Shown here piece after piece: positions 37,701 through 48,117 of a DNA stretch of 64,000 nt (position 1 is its first letter; each line of letters opens with the position of its first letter). The stretch comes from Paramacrobiotus metropolitanus (Eukaryota > Tardigrada > Eutardigrada > Parachela > Macrobiotidae). Location: positions 1,922,001 through 1,986,000 of the forward strand of contig NW_026570222.1 of assembly GCF_019649055.1 (NCBI RefSeq). Reading direction: 5' to 3'. Both the position numbers and the translations under genes were made by a program. Below the pieces are notes generated by a model, which was not told the DNA's origin, ran no database searches, and saw nothing but the letters and a program-made list of their open reading frames with translations.

Positions 37701-39763
37701 TTATCCTTTTCTTCTTGAGATTCTAAAGAATGAAACATACAGGAAATTTGTATTCAGTTCGGAGCTCATAATTTAAACATATCTTTTACCAGAGATCGTT
37801 AATAATTTTACGATTTCCTTATGGCCATCCTCGTTCCGTTCTTTGGCCTTTTCAAGAGAGGTTTTGCCATCTTCGTCTTTGACAGTCGGATCCGCACCGT
37901 GTTGTAACAGCACCTAAAGAAAATTCGAACACTCAAATCTGTCGTAGCAGTACGAAGTACCGTCCCCACATGGCTAATCAAATTAATGCCTTTGCTATCC
38001 CTGGACGACCAAAGCATGCTGCGTAGTGCAAGGATGAAGACCGCTGGCCCTTGTTGGGATCGGCTCCATTTTCGCATAGAAATTCCACCTGAAGACACCC
38101 ACACACACAAGTTAATAACTTAATCTTTACGTAAAGCGCAACAAAATGATACACCTTCAAGCCATGAGCATTCATTTCATCACTGGAACGGAACGCAAGC
38201 GGGTCTCCATCACAAGCATCACACAGCAAGCACAATTCACACCAGCCAAAAGCAAAGCAAGCCAAACAAACAGGACCTACCATCTCCTGTGTTCCAAAAG
38301 CCGCGGCCCAGTTTAATAAGGACTGACCAACGTCATCCATGGTATTGACGTCGACACCATTCTCGACTGCATCCACAAGAGCGTCATAGTCTTTTCCTCT
38401 AATGCTTTCGATGACATGGCGATTAGGACGATCATTGCCGCTCAGTGGATCAAAGCGCCGCAATGAGTGCCGGCCCATCAATCCCGGGACAGATCGAGGA
38501 AGATGATTGCGTCCCTCAAAAAGTACAACGATAAGAAGATCCACGAATCGAACTGTCTCCAAGATAGACCTGCCATAAAAGGATATCGCAGCGTTAAACA
38601 ACCTGTGAAACGCTAACTGTAAGTTCCAGTATCGGTGTCTCATTTACTTATAGTCAGATTTCAGAATCATTGAATTTCAGTTTCTTACCGATCATCGCTT
38701 CCCATACAAACTTCGACAGCTTTGAAAAATTCGGGACATTTGCATAAATCCTAAAATTATTTTGACAACCAGTTGAAGAACTTCGCTTACAAGCTATAGT
38801 GACTGCTAAAGAAATGTCAAGACAGAAATGTCAGAATTTTAGTTCAACAGCGTAATGATCATAAGTTGGAACGAACTGAAACCCTGAACAAAAGAAACAA
38901 ACCATTACTTACAATAAATTGTACATACCTGACAAACCGATGACGACGACCGGACCAAAACTTGCAACAAATTCAAAACCCCGTGCGCCATCGAATTTTG
39001 AGTTGCGTCTGTTGATATCCCTGGCACCAGAGATCGCCCCATTCTGGGCATGCTTATGAGCCTTTGTATTAGTATTTCACCCAGACCAAATGCCGTTAAA
39101 ATGCAGGTATCTGCGTTCTTCCGAGAGAACCGATCGGCCAATGACGCAAAGCACTTCAGAGAACTTCCAGACACCTATAAAGTCGGCCGTTAACCTTATG
39201 CAGTTGATTACTTTGCATGCAACACACTAATCCATCGGCATGTTTCAGCAGCTCCGTCAGCGATTCGACAATAGCATTCATGTTTGTGTCGGCTGGTTCG
39301 ATCTTCGAGCAGAGACGCGAAACAACAGTCATTGCTGACTTAAGCGCATCCTTATGAACGACTGATCCGAAATTTCTAATAAAAGCCAAAATCGCGTTCA
39401 GGGCACCTGCTTCAAGCAGTGCAGACAAATCGCGAGTGCTCATGTGTTCTAAAACCTGAAATAAAATGACATTAATGGATTGAACTAAATCAAAAGTCGT
39501 AATTTTGATTTCTTCTTTTGGTGCTGACTTTTAGACACTGTTCAGCGAGATCCTTTCCGGTTTGGCTGTCCAGAGATGCCACCATTAATCGATTGCAGAT
39601 TGCCCGCACCGTTCCCTCAGTCTGTACGAAAGAGCAACCATGAAGCAGCTGCCGTATCGGGAGACAAAAATAACACATACACTAATGATTCTCCTTGTGC
39701 ATTCTGCTGAGACATCCAAATAATAAGTCAACGCTCGCGCCGTAGCTTCCTCGATCTGTTGTG
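25714..39763 (-). CDS. HECTD1: HECTD1, HECT-type E3 ubiquitin ligase
   Basis: Large HECT ubiquitin ligase. Exons in transcript order: 39681-39763, 39529-39621, 39228-39455, 38929-39174 (ARM-like repeats; [22 protein letters not shown]); 38689-38750, 38281-38569, 37990-38088, 37790-37913 (ankyrin repeats; [35 protein letters not shown]); 37554-37722, 37265-37409, 36810-37191, 36189-36385, 35953-36123, 35747-35890, 35354-35509, 35217-35296, 35040-35154, 34642-34776, 34350-34498; 34083-34291, 33855-33963, 33628-33785 (SUN-like; [17 protein letters not shown]); 33433-33528, 30706-30807, 30272-30639 (MIB/HERC2; [13 protein letters not shown]); 30034-30204, 29447-29941, 28894-29242; about 28600-28785 and 28329-28565 (unresolved join); 28015-28225, 27783-27936, 27687-27725, 27466-27603, 26608-27209, 26380-26552, 26077-26227, 25714-25998 (HECT). 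The catalytic Cys is in [12 protein letters not shown] (25810-25812); the end GFHFN resembles mammalian GFHLN. Phases agree except at 28.3-28.8 kb. The 5' end is uncertain. Confidence 0.95.
31060..31334 (-). mobile_element. Truncated non-LTR retrotransposon insertion flanked by a 12-bp target duplication
   Basis: The direct repeat ATATAAACGGTA occurs exactly at 31048-31059 and 31335-31346, bracketing 275 bp. Removing the insert and one copy restores continuity of the left arm with the reverse complement of the right arm (about 31580-31675) of the host element's internal hairpin, which is independent evidence of insertion. The insert carries only the 3' end of a coding region and a short 3' tail, typical of a 5'-truncated target-primed copy. 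Confidence 0.8.
31119..31334 (-). pseudogene. Remnant of the C-terminal tail of a retroelement ORF
   Basis: The open frame, once the flanking host sequence is excluded, reads [20 protein letters not shown], then [20 protein letters not shown], then [16 protein letters not shown] and a stop. The RSxxFLxQRxSxAxQRGNAxxVxGT pattern resembles the tail I recall downstream of the reverse transcriptase in invertebrate non-LTR elements. No catalytic reverse transcriptase motif is present, so it is a non-functional fragment. Family assignment is from memory and tentative. Confidence 0.55.
31343..31675. repeat. Internal inverted repeat (about 80-bp arms)
   Basis: 31343-31425 and about 31580-31665 are inverted copies sharing CCAGTACGAGGCCAGCTTTC and TCGTTTCAAATTTTTAT. 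With the retroposon at 31060-31334 removed, the homology extends to ATAAGACTAATAT at 31040. It could be a separate older MITE or part of the host element. Confidence 0.75.
32155..32880. repeat. Minisatellite of about 50 bp inside the TIR element
   Basis: Repeated units of the form CCGAGCTACCACTACTGTCC, GGCGCAGAAAGTCCGTTAGG, TAAGCGGGTGA. Best-preserved neighbours start near 32591 and 32641 (period about 50). Flanking copies at 32155-32500 and 32690-32880 are degenerate. No coding potential. Confidence 0.88.
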
Positions 39764-39978
39764 CTGCCTCATCCCAAACACATGTTAAGTAACAATGAAC
39801 ATTTGGGCAAGTACAAGTTAAGTGTCAACAATCAATAATGTACATACGTTCACGAACATTCATAAATTATCGAAAGCGGTCTAAATATTAAATTCCATTA
39901 GGTACGAAGCCTTCCTTCAAGATTTTAAAACGATAATATCGTTTTTGCATTGGCCATTAGCTGCCGTCTTCCCGTAAC

Positions 39979-40694
39979 TCATAATATCTCTAATAATATT
40001 CTTTCCAAAAACAGCAGCAATCGATTATTCGACTCAAATTCAACCAGCATACTGTCAACTGGATCACATGAAATCAGTAACGTGCTTCTCTCACTTATCT
40101 GTTATAAATTTGTACTTACTTAATTGCTTGCTGGCACGAATCTTTTCTAATTCCTCCCAATTCGAATCAGTAGCCCTAATGAAGGTCTTCCATTTCAGCT
40201 GCAATTCGATGACATCACATGCTTGTGACAACTGTTTCAGTCCAAAACGCTAAGGGAGCAGCAGTCAAATCATAATTCCAATCAGTTGCGAAAAAATAAG
40301 ACGTAACTCTTTATGCAGATACGCAGGCAGGGAATTCTGATTCCTGGAGCTACGGTAAAATTACGTACTGCAAAAACTAAAAACCATTCCTGCTGTTGCC
40401 CTACCACTGCGTAACCGCATGCCGATATTACGAATCATTGCGTATGGCTGCTTAAGGCACGCAATGTAACGTGTGGCGTACGACACATTACGTAGATAAA
40501 TAAACGGCCCAACAAGAAATCTTGTTCTTGGTTTGTTTGTTTTTGCCAACGAGTTTGTACATAACTTGCATTACCAGTAGTGTACCTGAACCTGCAGCAA
40601 CTTGCTCATAGAATTCAAATGGTGGGTTTGTTTGAGCCGCGAAAAATTTGTAAGTACCGTAGTAATACCTTCGCGCTTGAGGCCATTTGGCCAT
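39979..40694 (-). CDS. Possible small three-exon gene (109 aa), or HECTD1 5' exons
   Basis: Exons 40575-40694, 40120-40249 and 39979-40058 join in phase with GT-AG sites, from an ATG (MAKWPQARRYYYGTYKFF) to TGA, giving 109 residues. The middle exon reads KQLSQACDVIELQLKWKTFI and the last is leucine-rich (SNNRLLLFLERILLEIL). I do not recognise the family. The exon ending at 40120 is in phase 1 and could equally splice to the HECTD1 exon at 39763, which would make the first two exons the missing HECTD1 N-terminus. They show no convincing match to the mammalian HECTD1 start, so I keep them separate. Confidence 0.4.
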
Positions 40695-41002
40695 CTCCGC
40701 ATGCCTCGTGCTGCATGTATTAAAGCCACAAGGTTAACTGCCAAACAACGCAAAGTGGTAAACACAACAACTACTACAACAACGCAAAGTGGTAAACAGA
40801 ACCAGCGCCGTGATCTTTTACATTATGGTGGGATGTTGTAGATTTATTATTATTTCCCTCCGAAGTGGAAGTGCAGGCCCTGGTATTTGGCTCGGAGGAT
40901 CTGCTTCCTGCAGTTGATATACCGCTTGATTGAATAGGCGATTGATGGGCAAGTTTTGGTGTGCTTTCCCAGAATCTTCTTGCTTTTGCCGCACGCCCAA
41001 AA
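40695..41002. other. Divergent 5' region upstream of BTBD9
   Basis: About 308 bp between the leftward ATG at 40694 and the BTBD9 ATG. It contains short CAACAACTACTAC and GCAAAGTGGTAAACA duplications near 40743-40800. It is probably a bidirectional promoter; no element is identified. Confidence 0.5.
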
Positions 41003-44000
41003 ATGAGTAGTTCGCAAGTGGACGATGTGGAAATTAAGCACACCGATCATTTGGTTGCGGATTTCAAGCGGCAGATCCAAAGAACTGAGTAAGACCTACA
41101 TTTTTCCAACTGTTTACTATTTAGTGGAGTATGATTTTTGAATCATGCATCGATTTGGTAGATTTTCGGACCTTACCCTGGTAGTTGACGGTACTAAAAT
41201 TCCTGTCCATCGGGTGATCCTGGCAAGTCGCAGTGATTATTTCAGGTCTGCTGATTTTGGGATTCTGTATTTGGGTTTTCTTAAATCATTAATTGGGTGC
41301 AGTGGATTTGGAGAAGCTGTTAGTGTTGGGGTAATTTGTTATTTCTGTTAATTAGGGCCTTGTTATTTAATGGCATGCGCGAAACAAACGCGGTAAGTGC
41401 CGGAGCTAATAGATATGCGGATTTCTGAAGTCTGATTTCCTGTGTTTTCTCTGCACGATAATTCTGAGTAATTATCGTTTTGGTGGTTTGATAAATTTAA
41501 ATATACCATAGGAGGAAATAACTCTGCACGACACAGACCTGCAGTCCTTCAAAGTCCTACTTGAATACATTTATACCGGATCCATGAATTTGACAAGATT
41601 GAAGGTACTTATGGCATTTTCACCAGTTCCGAAGAACACATGGTTTCCATCTTGAGTGTTACTGATCTATGTACAGTACCATCTTGCTTTTCAAAGCCAT
41701 ACCTGCTGTAGTTTAACCTTAGATTATTTTCTTAGGTTGTTGTATTTTGCTGTACGAATGAATGTCCTGAATGGGCATTTCTGGGTTGAATGAAGTCGCT
41801 TTTGCTATACGTGGCTATTTTTGTAGGTGGAGATTTTAGCTGGAGTGCTTGGTTTAGCAAATAAATATGGATTCAACCAGTTAGAAGTAGGTGATTAGTA
41901 ATTAAGGCGGCTAGTGGATAATTTGATTGATTGAATAATACATATTAATTCCACAATATGATGTTTACGATTTTTTTTCAGGCGGATATGATTTTCCATA
42001 TGAAAAACGTGTTAAACGGTATGAACGAAAAACATTTTCTGTACAATACGAGAGTGCAGTTTTGTCAAAACCTCAAAATATTGCATCTTCTTGATGATCT
42101 GATCGCTCTGCGCAATTTCAGAGAAAAATGTGTGCTCGTTATACCAAGTTGCATTCGGATTCAGCATGAACGACCTTACCAGCACATGCATGAAGGTAAG
42201 CAATAAGCACTAATTCAGCATTTCTACGAGTATTTACTGAATGCGCTGCCCTAATATGCAATGCTAATACCTGGGTAAAGAGCATTGCACTAGCAAGTAG
42301 CTGTACAGATACGAGATACAACGGCGCCCGTTGGTACTGACGTCGGTCTTGCTTTGCATTTAGTTCGTCGATCGATATGCGAAAAGTGTGCTCGAATCAC
42401 CGGATATTGTTAATCTTAATGCGGTAAGACCTAGATAGCTTATGTAAAGATGTTCATGTAAAATTCTTCCATTTTTAAAACAACTGCGTGCTTTTTCAGT
42501 TGGCCTTAAAGCAGCTGCTACTTCGCAACTCTTTGTGTGCCCGGGAAATAGACATTTTTAATGTTGTGAAAGGATGGGCTGCTCAAAATGATGATCCTGA
42601 AGGTATCAAGATTCTTCTGGAGGCTATTCGATGGGAACTGTTGACTGATGTCGAACTTGTAAATAATGTCAGACAATCCAATCTTCTGCAGAGTGACAGA
42701 ATACTGGTGTGTATGATTTCTCAGACGACTGCTACCTAACTTATATTATCTATTTTTCACTAGGATGTACTTGCTTCTAAGCAACTTCAGAACACCAACA
42801 GCAGCCTGCACTGCAATCATCGAGGCTTTCTTGGTAAGAATTTATCAGCAATATTTCGCAAAATATTCGTACCAAAACTTTAACCTGAACGCTGATGAGT
42901 AAATGTGTCGTAGATGCTGGGGTGAATGTAGCCTCTTCCGCATTTGGTGCGTCTGTTGTGCGTGGCGATATGGGATCTACGTTGTTGGATTGTGATGCCA
43001 CGGTAAATAAAGTGTGCTATATTCTTACGATTTGAACTTGCAGCTCAGCACACAGTGATATTAGAAGTGTTGTTGAGTGTGCAATGTGCATTATTGTTAA
43101 GCCATCTTTTGTCAGAATTATGATCCTGAGCGGGGATATACGAGGCATTCCATTGAAACGCAAGATAAATCCGTTGCAACTTTCATCCAAGTCAAACTTG
43201 GAATGCCGGTAATCTGGCTGAATGGTTTCTGAAGACACGATTATGGAGTCAAATGTTGAAAATGTTGCAGTGTATTATCAACCATATTCGAATGTTGCTT
43301 TGGGATAAGGTAAAGCACTTGTCCGGATATGATAAGGCGCACAGCACACTTCTCTTGATTGTTTATTTTTTTCCTCGTGTGACTTTCCTGTCTTTTTCGT
43401 AGGATCAGAGATCATATTCTTACTATGTGGAACTCTCGTATGACGGCGTGCACTGGTATTAGTTTGAATCCTTTGCAGTTGTTAGATTTTCAGGAGAATT
43501 GATTGAGCAATCGTTTTAGGACTAAAATCGTGGACTACTCGCACTTTCTTTGTCGGTCGTGGCAAGAATTATATTTCCCTGCGTGCACAGTGCAGCATAT
43601 CAAGGTGAAATCATATCCAGGGAATACAAAATAAAGTTCTGACTCTTGGAAATTTTGCAGGTTGTAGGAACACACAATACGGCGGTAGGCTTCCTTTACT
43701 TCATCTTAACATGCACTGGCTTTTGAGATAATAATTATCAAATTCTGCCGTTTATAGAACAAAATGTTTCATCTTGTTAAGCTTGAAGCCATGTGGACGG
43801 AAAACGCACCCGAAGTAAAAAATGGGATCATCGGTAAGAAAAAGGTTACTTACATGTTTGTTCAAATATTTCACTGCTCGTTAATTATAGTGCCGAAGGA
43901 GAATGTTGTTAGTTTGGCGAAAAATGCTGCTGTGATTGAGGGAGTCAGCCGGACTCGTAACGCGCTTATTAACGGTTCCCTTGTTTATGACTGGGACAAT

Positions 44001-44639
44001 GGCTATTGTTGTCACCAGGTCAGAAATCCAGCTTACTACTGGGTTGGCTTTGATTACGTAACTGTGTTTTTTTTCTGTTACAGATTAACAGTGGGTCTAT
44101 CGTGGTTCAGTTGAATCAACCGTACTATTTGTCGTCACTTCGGTTATTGCTGTGGGACGTTGATGACCGATTTTATACGTAAGGCGAATAATTAACTTTA
44201 ATAATTACAAAATAACAGCTTTCAGTTGTCCACAGATGCACCTGCTGCTCTGAAGCAGTTCTGTTTATTTCCATTTTGTTGCAGGTACGTCATTCAGACG
44301 TCCCAAACACAGCGCGAGTGGTCTCTCGTGGTGGATACACGTGACAGTCAGCGACGTTCTTGGCAGTCTCATAGTTTTGCACAGCGCGTGGTATCTTTCA
44401 TCAAACTGCAAGGTATTACTAACACTGCCAACGAAGTTTTCCATGCAGTACATCTAGAAGCCCCTGATCAGCGGACAGGAGCGGAGACTAGTGCCTCGCA
44501 ACCGCAGGATCATGTCGACAATGATGCGGAGTCAGACGGAAACGATATGGAAATGAGTGTTGATGAGCGACCGATGGCACTTGCACATCACCCAGCGCGC
44601 CTGAATACTCATCAGGTCCGAAAACGGTGGTCCGGGTAG
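41003..44639 (+). CDS. BTBD9: BTB/POZ domain-containing protein 9
   Basis: Probable CUL3 substrate adaptor with neuronal roles in flies and mammals. Nineteen exons join in phase: 41003-41088, 41162-41245, 41356-41392, 41512-41604, 41827-41886, 41982-42137, 42364-42423, 42500-42706, 42764-42833, 42914-43002, 43116-43208, 43271-43309, 43403-43455, 43520-43604, 43661-43684, 43758-43833, 43891-44018, 44084-44178 and 44285-44639, giving 629 residues. The BTB domain is in exons 2-5 (FSDLTLVVDGTKIPVHRVIL, FKVLLEYIYTGSMNL) and a BACK-type domain in exons 7-8 (FVDRYAKSVLESP, LLRNSLCAREIDIFNVVKGW). Two discoidin-like repeats follow, each with an LLWD motif and a GTHNT or GITNTANEVFH ending (SRTRNALINGSLVYDWDNGY marks the second). 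The acidic C-terminal tail is poorly conserved. The exon 5-7 splice choice follows alignment and phase. Confidence 0.95.
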
Positions 44640-44709
44640 CTGGGAATCCATTCCACAGCCATCTCCGACTCTGTTGCCAGATGTAAATTTTCCCGCTACT
44701 CAAGTGTGT

Positions 44710-45453
44710 TCATTTATAGTGACGATATTCAGGTTTCAATTCCCACATATTACGATGCGGGTTCTTCGTATTATATACGCAGAATTCGCGCAGGATTTCC
44801 TTCAGATATCCAACTGGTTGGTTCGTAATGGTGGCCAGATCTTTGATGTTGTAATACTGATGCTGTTCAAAGGCAGACAACAGTTTCTCCACTACCACAT
44901 CTTTTTCATCGCGCAGCTTCTTGGCTTCGGGCCTACGCTTCTGCTCTTCTTCGATATTGTGAACATGCTGTGCAACCGGTTTAAAATTAACGACATGTTC
45001 CGCCATTTTCGTCACGCGTACAGGCTTTAAAGCCACCTTAATTTGCTCGCGCTTAAGTTTCATGTATTCGGGTCCGCCAGCGGCTGGTCGAGCATCAGCT
45101 CGACGATTAAAATGTCCGTCCATTGCTAAGGATGAAGCTTCGGCAGACTGCGACATGACAGCCATCTTCTGGTCAGTTATCGGGCGCAGACAAATTTCAT
45201 ATTCGCTCGGGATTTTATCGTTGGTGGCGCATGGTTTTGATTTCATCTTGACATTGAGGTTTTTCCCCGCATCTCTGGAGATAAATATCGTGGCCACATT
45301 TTCTTCTGTAGAGTTCTCCCATGCTTGAGACAGATATTTGGGGACCTTGACAAGCCAAAGCGGACGTCCGCTGTTGGTGGCATCCAACACTTGAATGGAC
45401 GTGATTGTTTTGGGAGCAGTAGGTTTAGGAGATGCAGTAGCTTTCACAGCCAT
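44710..45453 (-). CDS. GTF2F2: General transcription factor IIF subunit 2 (RAP30, TFIIF beta)
   Basis: Small TFIIF subunit that binds RNA polymerase II and brings it to the preinitiation complex. One uninterrupted 247-residue frame from ATG 45453; the upstream in-frame codon at 45510 is TTG, so it is not used as the start. N-terminal dimerisation region begins RPLWLVKVPKYLSQAWENST. The middle contains RRADARPAAGGPEYMKLKRE, KPVRVTKMAEHVVNFKPVAQ and HNIEEEQKRR. The C-terminal winged helix has LLSAFEQHQYYNIKDLATIT and QPVGYLKEILREF, ending ELKPEYRHYK. It is full length for the family. It is intronless, unlike the other recognised genes here, and its stop lies 70 bp from the convergent BTBD9 stop. 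Confidence 0.97.
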   Translation of the reverse strand: MAVKATASPKPTAPKTITSIQVLDATNSGRPLWLVKVPKYLSQAWENSTEENVATIFISRDAGKNLNVKMKSKPCATNDKIPSEYEICLRPITDQKMAVMSQSAEASSLAMDGHFNRRADARPAAGGPEYMKLKREQIKVALKPVRVTKMAEHVVNFKPVAQHVHNIEEEQKRRPEAKKLRDEKDVVVEKLLSAFEQHQYYNIKDLATITNQPVGYLKEILREFCVYNTKNPHRNMWELKPEYRHYK

Positions 45454-45904
45454 TGTAATACGGAACCTTCCTGATAAATACAGCAAAAAATTTCGGTCAA
45501 TACGCGTCAAGCAAATGCTGAAAACGATACGACTGCACTTTTTACTCCACCGTTTTGCGAAGAAATCTAAAATATCAACATTATTTTTTCCTCAGTATCC
45601 ACGAGATTGATCAAACCAAATACCAAGATGGAATCATGGAAGCGTCAAAATGTTTAATATAATTATTTATAATTTTTGAAATTTTGCGCACAGTACGTAC
45701 CCAGGGAAATTATCAAAGTAAGTACTTATTACAGTAAGTAGTAAGTACTTACTGCGTGCAAGCCTACAAGTTTTTCTGACTCTCTGGCCACTGCCACCCG
45801 GAGACGAGCCTAAAGCGTTCTGGAAGGGACCGCTCTCACAATAGCCGCACCCTGAGACCAGTCTTCCTCTTTCAACCAAGTTACTATCGTAAAACTTGTT
45901 GCTC
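45454..45904. other. GTF2F2 upstream region
   Basis: Presumed promoter and 5' UTR of GTF2F2. It includes a short GTAAGTACTTA-type palindromic run at 45718-45752. No gene is seen. Confidence 0.5.
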
Positions 45905-46170
45905 ATCCGAATAGTCTCCGAAATGACCAATACAATAATATAAACCAACATACGTATACGTAACCATTGACTGGCATTAAGCACCGTCTGTAACTGTCCG
46001 CAAAATGTTCGAAAGTTGCTGCTGGACCCTAATAGTCTCCGAAATGACCCTAATAGTCTCCGAAATGACCAATACAATATAAACCAACATACATATACGT
46101 AACCATTGACTGGCATTAAGCTCCGTCTGTAACTGTCCGCAAAATGTTCGAAAGTTGCTGCTGGACCCGA
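45905..46170. repeat. Two-copy direct repeat, period about 142 bp
   Basis: Copies beginning near 45909 and 46051 share AATAGTCTCCGAAATGACCA, ACGTAACCATTGACTGGCAT, CTGTAACTGTCCGCAAAATG and TTCGAAAGTTGCTGCTGGAC, nearly identical. A partial third AATAGTCTCCGAAATGACCC block lies between them. The leftward frames here are repeats of the same peptide and not a gene. Confidence 0.9.
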
Positions 46171-48117
46171 GTAGTGCGGTGGCAAAATGGGTTACGTCCG
46201 CAAAATTGAAAATTGTACTTAATTGCCCACGTACCTGCATTATCTGTACATGGGAATGATGGAATAAATGTTATTATTTTTTTGGGAACGATGGCGTCAG
46301 ATCTTACCTGGATGTAAGGTATCAAAAACTTCTTTTTTTCAAATTTTTTTTTAAATGAAACAAAAATACGAAAAGTTGAATAAATAAGCGGCAAGAACAC
46401 TTACTCAGATTACTTTGTAGTTGGCCAATTACGAGTATTAATACATAAAATATTAAGCAAATTTAAGACATCGTTGACAGAGGTATTGATTGGATACTGT
46501 GCAAGTCGAGAATTTAATGAATCCCAGAATAATTTCCGACCACACAGGTGAAAGGCATAAAAGAAACATGCCCCCATTAATTACTAATTGTAACCAGTAA
46601 TACTCGTGTGACCTACCGGTAATTGCAACAGGCAACCTATTTAACGATTAGTTTCTTTCTCAGTATGGGAATGTCGTCATTACAGAATGTTCAAAATTTG
46701 TCAAACAAGGTTTGGACGTTGAATTTGATTAGCAGTAATTCGTCGTTAAGCTCGAAGAATATCACATATTTCCACCATCACCCACTTTTGACCAACAGTG
46801 AAAATATTGCTATGTCAAGGAAGTGCATAACTATTTTTACTCCAATGTGGCAACTTTTTCACTTTTCAAACCCGAGTAAACCAGCTTGTTGGAAAAACGT
46901 TATTTTAACGTGCGGCTACCGCTAGGTGAACGGATATGTGTCAATTTTAGCCGTTTCCTAACGTTTTTTTTGCAAGTTGTTTTACTCGGGAAAGTAATGT
47001 ACTGATATCGAGATATTTTTCTTATGAACACGGCTGTAGTTGAATGCTGCGCCATGGCTAAACGTCCCTCTGCTCCAAAAAGTGATTTCTAAATTATTGT
47101 ATTATTAGAATCTATTTTATCCGCATCCGGTAATGAATAACGTCTGGTCGGGCATTAATTCTAGCAATGATATTTTGTGCGGCTGTCACTGAGTGGTCAG
47201 CGGCGGTGCAACGCTCTCTTAAAAATGTGGTTGAATGGCAAACGGTCTAATTTTAGACTATGACAGTATCGAGATGCTTCTATCAAATGCAGATGGGCAA
47301 AGGATGCTAATTATGTGCCCGGCTTTCCTGAAGCGTCTGTTGTGCCGTTCGGGAATCTTTCAAGAACGAAGTGGTGGTTATCAAGCGGGTACCATTGCGC
47401 GCGCTGCTCCTGCAGCCGCTACTGTGCACACATACACAAACATGCGCTACTGACAGCTTTGCACTTGGGCATGTACGGTAACAATTCATGGACAAACCAA
47501 ACACATCACGTAGCCTGAACTGCAGTGGATATTGGCTCGCGCATAAAATGATCACTCTCCAAACGAGTATGACCACATTTTACGCTGTCTCACATCATCC
47601 TAGATCTGCCATGATGCCATCTACCGTGGCACTTGTACCACTGTGCAAGGAGAATGAAAATTATAATACACTTCACGCTAACTTCATCTTACTCTTCTTT
47701 CTCTCCTCTCTCTCAGCCATATCTCGATTCTAATCTCCTTGCCGAATTACAGAATCTTTTCTAGCCGTCAACGCTACCGCTGTCAGAAATTGTGCGCTTT
47801 TCACATTTCTTTGCTGCCTGAGAATCGTTTAGAACACTGTTGGAGTCGGCATATCAATGCAGTTATTTGAAATCGCATGCTGTCGTTCACCGTGCGCGGC
47901 GTTGCATTAATTGAGCCAAAACGTCCACGGAATTTCCTGGGGATATATATGTAAAATTATTATTATTAAAAATGTGAAGCAGATGGTAAATTAATTCTCG
48001 GATTATATTACTTTCGACTTGTTGTCCTCTTGCGACTCATCCTGCGCATCACGCCTCCGAGCGGCGCTCACAACTTTCGCCAACGCATCTCCACTTCCGG
48101 TCTAAACAAACGCAACA
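46171..48117. other. Intergenic, no gene seen
   Basis: About 1.9 kb without recognisable coding sequence. The frames at 46623-46925 and 47235-47453 show no conserved motif or splice structure. The right end should hold the promoter of the tetraspanin starting at 48118. Confidence 0.5.

Noticed and set aside
45667-46240. Leftward frames of 87-172 codons
   Set aside because: They repeat the same peptide because they cross the two-copy 142-bp direct repeat.
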